Shown here: positions 23,313-30,162 of the stretch, one piece after another
Layout: the number at the start of each line of letters is the position of its first letter
Position numbering within the stretch: position 1 is the stretch's first letter
From: Myxococcales bacterium UBA5297
GTDB lineage: Bacteria; Myxococcota; Myxococcia; Myxococcales; UBA5297
Direction: 5' to 3'
DNA: 39,743 nucleotides
Assembly (NCBI GenBank): GCA_002408385.1
Contig: DHSB01000178.1
Location: 1-39,743 of the forward strand
Notes under the pieces: generated by a model
Told to the model about the DNA's origin: nothing
Database searches by the model: none
What the model saw: the letters and a program-made list of their open reading frames with translations, nothing else
Program-made: the position numbers and the translations under genes

Positions 23313-24425
23313 ATGGCCGGGGCGCTGCGCTATCGAGTCGAGCAGCTGGAGACAGGACCGCTCGTGCGCGTCGAGGGCCGGCTCGAGCGCGGGGTCGCAG
23401 GCGAGCTCTCGGAGCTGCTGCAGCGGCTCGTGTCGCAGCCTGCTCCACGGGTCGCGCTGGACCTCTCGGCGGTCGACGAGGTCGACAGCGCCGCGGTCGC
23501 CGTCCTCGTCCAGGCTTCGCGGCTCGCCGCGAAGGCGGGCGGCGGGCTCCGGCTGACCGCGGCGAGCGAGCACGCCCGGCGCGCGCTGGCGATGTTCAAG
23601 CCCCGCGAGCCACCCGCGGGGGGGGCGAGGCCAGCCGGCGGGCTCGAGTCGCTGGGGGGCGCGGTGAGCGACGCGGCGGGGGCCTTCCGTGACTTCTTGC
23701 AGACGGCCGCCGATGCGAGCGCTGCGGTGCTTTGGGGGGTTGTGCGGCCGAAGACCGTGCGCTGGTCGGCGCTCACCGAGCAGGCGGTCTTCATCGGCTC
23801 CCAGGCGCTGCCGATCATCGGGCTCATCTCGTTCCTGGTAGGCCTGACGCTCGCCTTCCAGTCGGCCCACCAGCTCTCGCAGTTCGGCGCGGCCATCTTC
23901 GTCGCCAACCTCACCGGCGTGGCGATGATCCGCGAGATGGGGCCGCTGATGACCGCCATCCTCGTCGCGGGCCGCTCCGGGTCGTCGATAGCCGCGGAGA
24001 TTTCCACGATGAAGGTCTCCGAGGAGATCGACGCGCTGCAGGTGATGGGGATGGATCCCATCCGCTTCCTCGCCGTGCCCCGGCTGCTCGCGATCACGAT
24101 TACGCTGCCGCTGCTCACGGTGTTCGCCGACCTGCTCGGCATCCTCGGCGGCTTCGTCGTCGGCATCTTCTACCTGGACATCGCCCCGGTCGCCTTCCTC
24201 AACCAGATGCTCGAGGCGCTCGGGCCTCAAGACCTGCTGACCGGCTTGGTGAAGAGCGTCGCCTTCGCCTGGGGAATCGGGCTCATCGGCCTGTTCTACG
24301 GCTTCCGGGTCCAGGGAGGGGCGGCCGAGGTCGGCAGGACCACCACCTCCTCGGTCGTCGCGTCGATCTTCTACATCATCGTCGCCGACTGCTTCTTCAG
24401 CGTCGTTTTCTACATCCTCATCTGA
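23313..24425 (+). CDS. MlaE-type ABC permease with N-terminal STAS domain
   Basis: A 370-residue inner-membrane permease of the Mla/MCE lipid transporter. Residues 1-95 form a STAS domain (VRVEGRLERGVAGELSELLQ, ALDLSAVDEVDSAAVAVLVQ) like MlaB, a separate protein in E. coli. After a Gly/Ala/Pro linker comes the MlaE domain with five or so membrane segments (FIGSQALPIIGLISFLVGLT, FVANLTGVAMIREMGPLMTA, LVAGRSGSSIAAEISTMKVS, EEIDALQVMGMDP). The ATG at 23313 follows GAGGA at eight bases; ATG at 23304 is also possible. The matching ATPase, substrate-binding protein and auxiliary lipoprotein are further along on the same strand (26598, 29131, 30159). The role is phospholipid movement between the membranes. 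Confidence 0.92.
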   Translation: MAGALRYRVEQLETGPLVRVEGRLERGVAGELSELLQRLVSQPAPRVALDLSAVDEVDSAAVAVLVQASRLAAKAGGGLRLTAASEHARRALAMFKPREPPAGGARPAGGLESLGGAVSDAAGAFRDFLQTAADASAAVLWGVVRPKTVRWSALTEQAVFIGSQALPIIGLISFLVGLTLAFQSAHQLSQFGAAIFVANLTGVAMIREMGPLMTAILVAGRSGSSIAAEISTMKVSEEIDALQVMGMDPIRFLAVPRLLAITITLPLLTVFADLLGILGGFVVGIFYLDIAPVAFLNQMLEALGPQDLLTGLVKSVAFAWGIGLIGLFYGFRVQGGAAEVGRTTTSSVVASIFYIIVADCFFSVVFYILI

Positions 24426-24570
24426 CCGGGCCACTCGACCCCGCGGGTCTTCGGCTTTTCGCGGACGGTGACCGACCGCAGGCGCGATGAGCGGCGAATC
24501 GGGGCCGCGAGGCGCAGCGCTCCAACGGCGTGCTGCCGCCTAGAATGCGCGCCCCACCTCCGGAGGAGAG

Positions 24571-25506
24571 ATGACCGACTTGCTCGTTCTTGCGCCCGAT
24601 GCCGAAGAGTACGCGCCCGTTCTTCGCGCCGAGGCGCCAAAGCTGACGCTCCGCCTGGCGGCCGATGCCGACTCGGCGCGTCAGTTCCTCGGCTCGGTCG
24701 AGATTGTCCTGGGGGCGCCGGCGCTCGTCGCCGCGATCGTCAACGAGGCCCCCCGCCTGCGCTGGGTGCAGTCGACCTTCGCCGGCGTCGACGCCCTGAC
24801 TCGCCCGGGTTTGCGGCGCGACTACCAGCTCACCGGCGTCAAGGGTGTCTTCGGCCCGCTGATGAGCGAGTACGTCTTCGCGTGGATCCTCGCCCTCGAG
24901 CGGCGCCTGTTCGCGCTCCATGAGCAGCAGCAGCGCCGCGAGTGGCGCGACGAGCCGTACCGCAGCCTCGCCGGCCTGACGCTCGGCGTGATGGGGCTGG
25001 GCTCCATCGGCGCGCACATCGCCGGGACGGCGCGCGCCTTCGGGATGAAGACCATCGGTTACCGGCGTGCCCCGGCGGAGTCGCCCGCCGTCGACAAGGT
25101 CTACAGCGGCGGCGAGCTGCCCAAGTTCCTGTCCGGCGCCGATTACGCGGTCGTCACCTTGCCCTCGACCCCCGCGACCCGGCACCTTCTCGGCAGGGAG
25201 GCCCTCGCGCAGCTACGCCCGGACGCGGTCCTCATCAACGTCGGCCGCGGCTCGATCATCGACACCGCCGCGCTCGTCGACGCGCTGGGACGGCGCGCCA
25301 TCCGCGGCGCGGTGCTCGACGTCTTCGAGGAGGAGCCGCTGCCGCCCGAGCATCCGCTCTGGACGCTGCCGGGCTGCTACATCACGCCGCACAACGCGGC
25401 GACGAGCTTCCCGGCTGACATCGCGCGGCTGTTCCTCGAGAACCTGAAGCGCTTCGAGGCGGGCGAGCCGCTCGCGCACCGCGTGGAGTTCGAGCGCGGC
25501 TATTGA
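24571..25506 (+). CDS. D-2-hydroxyacid dehydrogenase
   Basis: A 311-residue NAD(P)-dependent D-isomer 2-hydroxyacid dehydrogenase, cytosolic. The dinucleotide fold shows LGVMGLGSIGAHIAGTARA (about 134-152). The active-site set is complete: Arg in NVGRGSIID, Glu in DVFEEEPLP and His in ITPHNAAT. Spacing and length match the short GhrA/Ddh-type members that reduce glyoxylate, hydroxypyruvate or similar oxoacids; the substrate is not predictable. The ATG at 24571 follows CGGAGGAGAG. Its last seven bases overlap the convergent stop end of the MORN-like gene. Confidence 0.92.
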   Translation: MTDLLVLAPDAEEYAPVLRAEAPKLTLRLAADADSARQFLGSVEIVLGAPALVAAIVNEAPRLRWVQSTFAGVDALTRPGLRRDYQLTGVKGVFGPLMSEYVFAWILALERRLFALHEQQQRREWRDEPYRSLAGLTLGVMGLGSIGAHIAGTARAFGMKTIGYRRAPAESPAVDKVYSGGELPKFLSGADYAVVTLPSTPATRHLLGREALAQLRPDAVLINVGRGSIIDTAALVDALGRRAIRGAVLDVFEEEPLPPEHPLWTLPGCYITPHNAATSFPADIARLFLENLKRFEAGEPLAHRVEFERGY

Positions 25507-26111
25507 CGAGGCGCCGCGGGCCCCTTCGGCTTCTTGAACACCACCCCCTTCGAGGTGAGCTTGCCGTTCTCGAAGCGCAGCTCGGCCTGCGGCGAGCCGT
25601 CGGGATTGAACGCGCGCCAGAGGCCGTGCTTGCGCCCCTCTCGCCACGAGGTCGTCTCCCGGGGCGCCGCCGGCGGATCGCCCGCGGGCTTGGATGGCTT
25701 GGCCCAGCGGACGAACGTGCCGTCCCAGGGCGAGCCGTTCCTGAGGGTGCCGCAGCCGAGCTCCTCTCCCTCGGGCGAGTAGAAGCACTGCTCTTGATGC
25801 GCCACCTCGCCCTCGGTCCACTTTCGCGCCACGATCCGCGGCGCGCCGTTGGCCCAACTCTCGAGCGCAGTGAAGCCCTTGCGCTTCACCGTCTTCGCAT
25901 TTGTCTCGGGCGCCGAGGCCTTGCTCGCGGGCATTGCCGCGTTCTTGGCGTCGCTCTTCGTCGCAGCCTTGGGCGACGGCTTCTCCGCAGCGGCCGCGGC
26001 GGCCGCCGGGGCGGGCTGAAGGACGAAGAGGAGCGCCCCGAGTATCGCGGCGGCGCGGATCGCGGTCCGGACACCTGCGAATCGGCTCTTCGGATCGACT
26101 GCGGTTGCCAT
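25500..26111 (-). CDS. Exported MORN-like repeat protein
   Basis: 203 residues. It has a signal peptide or anchor (TAIRAAAILGALLFVLQPAP then an Ala run), a Lys/Ala/Ser-rich linker of about 50 residues, then a folded part. That part has two or three MORN-like hairpin units: NGSPWDGTFVRWA and WREGRKHGLWRAFNPDG followed by QAELRFENGKLTSKG. Two Cys (CFYSPEGEELGC) may form a disulfide. MORN proteins often bind lipids or act as scaffolds, but no function can be given here. The ATG at 26111 follows AGGAGAGAAGG. The 3' end overlaps the convergent dehydrogenase gene by 7 bases. Confidence 0.8.
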   Translation of the reverse strand: MATAVDPKSRFAGVRTAIRAAAILGALLFVLQPAPAAAAAAAEKPSPKAATKSDAKNAAMPASKASAPETNAKTVKRKGFTALESWANGAPRIVARKWTEGEVAHQEQCFYSPEGEELGCGTLRNGSPWDGTFVRWAKPSKPAGDPPAAPRETTSWREGRKHGLWRAFNPDGSPQAELRFENGKLTSKGVVFKKPKGPAAPRQ

Positions 26112-26597
26112 GCCTTCTCTCCTGTGCTGCCGGGGGCCAGACTTCGGTTGAACGAGCGCTGGTCTTACCAGCCGGTGGCGAAAAAGATGCCGGAAAACCG
26201 ACGGCTTGGCGAGGCGCCTCACGGCGGATGAAGCGCCGCAGCTCCTTGACCCGCCAGGCGACAAAGCCGCCGAGCCCCCGGTTCTTCTTGTCCTGCGTCA
26301 GGTACTCGCGCCCGCGGGTTGTCCAAGGCCTGCAGCCGCCGTCGATGCGCGGCGCGGTCTGGATGGGTTCGCTCGCTTGAGGGCCAGCCTTGCCTCGAGC
26401 CGCTCGCTCCGCCGCCCAATCCCCGGAGGGCGCGAGAGGCGGGCCTGGAGCGCGCCGGGGCGCTTTTCCCGCCGGTGCGCCCTCCGCTTGCCCCCTCTCT
26501 CGTCCATTTCCAGGCGGGAGAGCGCACTCGGGCCGACGAACGGGGCTCCACGATCGCGTTGGTCGAGGGGAGGCCGCGCCGCTACACTGTCGCCTCG
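26112..26597. other. Divergent intergenic region, no gene recognised
   Basis: 486 bases between the MORN-like gene and the ATPase, which are transcribed apart. It must hold promoters for both, but I find no convincing hexamers. The open frame running into the ATPase has no features before 26598. Confidence 0.35.
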
Positions 26598-27407
26598 ATG
26601 ACCAAGGCTTCGGCAGACAGCTCGCCGCTCCTCGAGGTGCGCGGCCTGGTCGCCCGCTACGGCGAGCGCACCATCCTGGACGGCGTCGACCTCACCGTCG
26701 GGCCCGGGGAGATCCGGGTCGTGCTCGGCGGCAGCGGCTGCGGCAAGAGCACGCTGCTCAAGCACTGCATCGGCCTGCTGCAGCCGGCCGCCGGCTCGGT
26801 GCGCCTGCTCGGAGAGGACCTGACGGCCGTCGAAGGGGCTGCGCGCGAGAGGCTGTTGACGCGAATCGGCGTGCTCTTCCAGTACGGCGCGCTGCTCGGC
26901 TCGCTCACCATCGGCGAGAACGTCGCGCTGCCGCTGCGCGAGCACACCGAGCTGCCCGAGCCCATCGTCCGCGAGATAGTCCGGCTCAAGCTGGCGCAGG
27001 TGGAGCTGGCGCACGCCGAGAGCCTGCTGCCCTCGGAGCTGAGCGGCGGGATGCGCAAGCGCGCCGCGCTCGCCCGCGCGATGGCGCTCGACCCGCCTCT
27101 CATCTTCTGCGACGAGCCTTCGGCCGGCCTCGACCCGCTCACCAGCGCCGAGCTCGACGAGCTGCTGCTGCGCTTGCGCGACAGGTTCGGCATGTCGCTC
27201 GTCGTGGTCACGCACGAGCTGGCGAGCATCGAGAAGATCTCCGACCGCGTGCTGATGCTCTCGGGGGGCAAGGCGATAGCCGACGGGACGCTCGCCGAGG
27301 TCAAGGCCGCGCCGCACCCGGAGAGCCAAGCGTTCTTCGGGCGGGTCGCTGCGGGCGAGATCCGCAAGGAGCGCAGCGCCCTCGAGCTGCTCGAGGGGAC
27401 GGGGTAG
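26598..27407 (+). CDS. MlaF-type ABC transporter ATPase
   Basis: A 269-residue ABC ATPase that powers the Mla/MCE lipid transporter at the inner membrane. Walker A GGSGCGKST (about 44-52), Q-loop GVLFQYGALLGSLTIGENV (the FQ.GAL.DSLTV-like sequence typical of MlaF/Ttg2A), signature ELSGGMRKRAALARA, Walker B LIFCDEPSAGLD and H-loop VVTHEL are all present. The ATG at 26598 is the first that fits the family; the ribosome site is weak. It is separated from the permease (23313) by two unrelated genes and from mlaD (29131) by glutaminase. The subunits probably assemble despite not sharing an operon. Confidence 0.93.
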   Translation: MTKASADSSPLLEVRGLVARYGERTILDGVDLTVGPGEIRVVLGGSGCGKSTLLKHCIGLLQPAAGSVRLLGEDLTAVEGAARERLLTRIGVLFQYGALLGSLTIGENVALPLREHTELPEPIVREIVRLKLAQVELAHAESLLPSELSGGMRKRAALARAMALDPPLIFCDEPSAGLDPLTSAELDELLLRLRDRFGMSLVVVTHELASIEKISDRVLMLSGGKAIADGTLAEVKAAPHPESQAFFGRVAAGEIRKERSALELLEGTG

Positions 27408-27511
27408 GGGCGGTTTCGACGAGGGGCGAGGCCCCGCGGGGCAGAAGGCGCGCGGGAGCGAGCTGCCGCGGGGTCCCCGACCTGCAGCGCGGGCTTCGGT
27501 CCCGACAATTA

Positions 27512-27540
27512 TTTTCATTTTCCTGCCGCGGGAGTAGATT
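27512..27540 (+). promoter_or_regulatory. Candidate promoter for glutaminase
   Basis: An AT-rich island in GC-rich surroundings with TTTTCA (27512-27517), a 17-base spacer and TAGATT (27535-27540), each matching the sigma-70 consensus at 4 of 6. It lies 50 bases before the glsA start. Confidence 0.35.
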
Positions 27541-27589
27541 TTCCCGGTCCGCACTTCGGAATGGCGCCCGGTGCATTGGGCGAAATGCC

Positions 27590-28507
27590 ATGAAAAGCAC
27601 TCTCGCCTCGATCCTCGAAGAGGTCCGGCCCCTGGTCGCGCAGGGCCGTCCCGCCGACTACATCCCCGCGCTCGCCGAGGCCGACCCGTCGCTTCTCGGC
27701 ATCGCGATCACCGAAGCCGGGGGCGGGGTCACCGCCTGCGGCGCAGCGGGCGTGCGCTTCACCATCCAGAGCATCTCGAAGGTGCTCACCCTTGCGTACG
27801 TGCTCGAGAGGGTAGGCGAGGCCGCGGTCTTCAGCCGCGTCGGCAAAGAGCCGACCGGCGACCCGTTCAACTCGATCATCCGGCTGGAGACCTCGGCGCT
27901 GCGCAAGCCCTTCAACCCGATGATCAACGCCGGGGCCATCGTCGTCGTTGGCCTGCTGCCGGGCGACTCGCCCGACGAGCGTTTCGAGGGCCTTCGCGCC
28001 TTCGTCGCCCGGGTCGTCGGCCGTCCCGACGTCGGCATCGACGAGCGGGTCTACGAGTCGGAGAGGGCCACCGCCGCGCGCAACCGCGCCATCGGTTGGG
28101 TGCTCAAGGAGATGCGCCTGTTCGAGCCGCCGGTCGAAGACGTCCTCGACGTCTACATCCGCCAATGCTCGATCGCGCTCGACGCGGTGGAGCTGTCGCG
28201 CATCGGCGCCTTCCTCGCCTTCGACGGGCGCAGCCCGCTCGACGGCCGCGAGCTGGTCGCGCCGCGCACCGCGCGCATCGTCAAGAGCGTGATGATGACC
28301 TGCGGCCTCTACACCGGCTCGGGAGCCTTCGGCATCGACGCGGGCATCCCCGCCAAGAGCGGCGTGGGCGGCGGCATCGTCGCCGCGGTGCGCAATCGGA
28401 TGGGCATCGGGGTCTTCAACCCCGCGCTCGACTCGAACGGCAACAGCGTCGGGGGCGTCGAGGCGCTCGTGCGGCTGTCGGCGAGGCTGGACCTCGGGGT
28501 GGTCTGA
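27590..28507 (+). CDS. glsA: Glutaminase A
   Basis: A 305-residue cytosolic glutaminase of the serine-dependent beta-lactamase-like fold, converting glutamine to glutamate and ammonia. Hallmarks: FTIQSISKVLTL with the catalytic SxxK (Ser61, Lys64), GKEPTGDPFNSII, LRKPFNPMINAGAI, ESERATAARNRAIGWVLKE, YIRQCSIAL and the end pattern IPAKSGVGGGIVAAVRNRMG. The length equals that of E. coli GlsA/YbaS. The ATG at 27590 lacks a clear ribosome site, but no nearby in-frame start is better. Such enzymes can support acid resistance or nitrogen supply. It interrupts the series of lipid transport genes without an obvious functional link. Confidence 0.95.
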   Translation: MKSTLASILEEVRPLVAQGRPADYIPALAEADPSLLGIAITEAGGGVTACGAAGVRFTIQSISKVLTLAYVLERVGEAAVFSRVGKEPTGDPFNSIIRLETSALRKPFNPMINAGAIVVVGLLPGDSPDERFEGLRAFVARVVGRPDVGIDERVYESERATAARNRAIGWVLKEMRLFEPPVEDVLDVYIRQCSIALDAVELSRIGAFLAFDGRSPLDGRELVAPRTARIVKSVMMTCGLYTGSGAFGIDAGIPAKSGVGGGIVAAVRNRMGIGVFNPALDSNGNSVGGVEALVRLSARLDLGVV

Positions 28508-29130
28508 AGGGGCGCCCGGGCCCGGTCGCGCTGAGCTCCGTACCGGGCGCTTGGCCGGCTCCTTGGGGGTGTCCTTCTCTCCGGCGGCCCGAGCCGCCGG
28601 GGCCGCCAGCACGGGGGCTGGCGCTCCCCGGAACACCCGGATGGTGCTCATTTTCACCTGTAAATCCGCACTGTTGCCGGTCGCCCCGGAAGGCACCCTC
28701 AAGGCCCTGGGATGGCCCTAGGAGCGCCGATCGACCGCCAGCCCTATTGAAGGCAGCCCGGCGACGCAAAATCGCTCTACGGGCCAGCCAGGGGCCTTCC
28801 TGGGCCTCTTTGGCCAAAAAAGCGCTCGTATTCGGCCGCCGGCGCGCGTGCGGACCCGCACCGCTCACTTGGCTGCGGCACTCCGTTGGTCTTCCCGACC
28901 AGCGGCGCGCGGCGGATGGCCGCCGTGGCGCTTTCGCGGGCATGCCGTCGAGACGGCGGCGCCCGGCGCGGCCGCCGAATCCATCCATTTCGTCGTCGCA
29001 AAGGTTCTCGCGAACGCTCGGGTTCGGGCCAGGCGCCCCTCGCACCCCCAATGTTCCAAGGGCGACAGAAGCATGAAACACTCGCGCCCTGCTCCGGCGG
29101 CCTTTCGGCGCCGGAGGCGAGGGTGCTTGG
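28508..29130. other. Long non-coding gap with repeat-like sequence
   Basis: 623 bases between glsA and mlaD without a credible gene; open frames on both strands are Arg/Pro-rich shadows. It contains the hairpin at 28601-28631 and, next to it, ATGGTGCTCATTTTCACCTG (28640-28659), GTAAATCCGC and further AT-richer text to about 28830. This module looks like a dispersed intergenic element rather than a gene. An Mla promoter should be present but is not clear. Confidence 0.4.
28601..28631. repeat. Dispersed CGCCAGC...GCTGGCG hairpin repeat, third copy
   Basis: CGCCAGC-ACGGGG-GCTGGCG forms a perfect 7-bp stem and is followed by CTCCCCGG. It is the reverse-orientation relative of the two copies at 13406-13489. 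Confidence 0.55.
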
Positions 29131-30162
29131 ATGGCGGTGACGCGGGCTCAAAAGGTGCGGCTGGGGATCTTCGTGGCGGTCGGCCTCGCGGTCCTGGTGG
29201 GCGGGCTGTTGGTGCTCGCGGGCATGAAGCTCGGCGAGAAGCGCGACCTCTATTCGGTGCGCTTCTCCGACGCGAACGCCTCGCTCAACGGCCTCGAGGT
29301 CGGCTCGCCGGTCAAGTACAGCGGCATCCGCATCGGACGGGTCGAGTCGATCAAGGTCGACCCCGAGGACGTCTCGACGCTCGTCGTCGAGCTGAGCCTG
29401 GAGGGCGGCACGCCTGTCGCCGAGGACAGCGTGGCGAGCGCGGGCAGCATGGGCATCACCGGCCTCAAGTACATCGAGCTGAGCCGCGGCAGTCGCAGCG
29501 CGCGCAAGCGCGAGCCGGGCGAGACCATCCCCGCGGGCGTCTCGCTGATCGACGAGCTGAGCGACAAGGCCGCGGTCATCACCGCCAAGCTCGAGCAGCT
29601 CGTCGACAACCTCAACGCCATCACCACCCCGGAGATGCGCGGCAAGGTCGCCTCGGTGCTCGACAACACCAACCAGCTCCTGCGCACCGCCGACGCGACG
29701 GTCGAGGAGAACCGCGCCAACCTCAAGGGGCTCGGCGAGCGCATCGCCCGCGCCTCGGTCCAGGTCGAGGAGCTCACCCGCGAGCTCAAGGGCACCACCT
29801 CGCGAGTCAACGGGCTGCTCGACTCGGCCTCGCCCAAGGTCGAGACCCTGCTCGCCGAGGCGGCCGCGCTCGCCGGCGAGCTGCGCCGCAGCCGCGAGCA
29901 GCTCGATCAGACCCTGGCCGCCGCGCGCGCGGCGATGGGCGAGGAGGGCGTCGGCAAGACCCTCAAGTCCGCCGACCGCCTGATGGAGCGCGGCTACCTC
30001 GTGCTCGTCCAGAGCCAGGAGGAGATAGAGACCGCCGTCGAGCGGCTGCGCGAGACCTCGGAGAACCTGAGCGTCTTCTCGCAGCGCATCAAGGACGACC
30101 CCTCGCTGCTGCTGCTCGGCAGGGGCGAGGAGCGCGGCCTGCGCAGGGAGGGCGACCGATGA
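29131..30162 (+). CDS. MlaD/MCE-domain lipid transport protein
   Basis: A 343-residue periplasmic substrate-binding subunit anchored by one N-terminal membrane segment (LGIFVAVGLAVLVGGLLVLA). The MCE domain (about 38-120) has the expected YSVRFSDANASLNGLEVGSP, VKYSGIRIGRVESI and GSMGITGLKYIELS. A long coiled-coil part follows (repeats of the type LVDNLNAI, VEENRANLKGLGERI, AERLRETSENL-like), consistent with a helical tube reaching toward the outer membrane. The stop TGA overlaps the ATG of the next lipoprotein gene by four bases, so the two are translationally coupled. This is the third Mla component on the plus strand after 23313 and 26598. Confidence 0.92.
   Translation: MAVTRAQKVRLGIFVAVGLAVLVGGLLVLAGMKLGEKRDLYSVRFSDANASLNGLEVGSPVKYSGIRIGRVESIKVDPEDVSTLVVELSLEGGTPVAEDSVASAGSMGITGLKYIELSRGSRSARKREPGETIPAGVSLIDELSDKAAVITAKLEQLVDNLNAITTPEMRGKVASVLDNTNQLLRTADATVEENRANLKGLGERIARASVQVEELTRELKGTTSRVNGLLDSASPKVETLLAEAAALAGELRRSREQLDQTLAAARAAMGEEGVGKTLKSADRLMERGYLVLVQSQEEIETAVERLRETSENLSVFSQRIKDDPSLLLLGRGEERGLRREGDR

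Noticed and set aside
22896..24434. Minus-strand frame of 512 codons opposite the permease
   Set aside because: Highly charged shadow of the permease gene, with no start signal.
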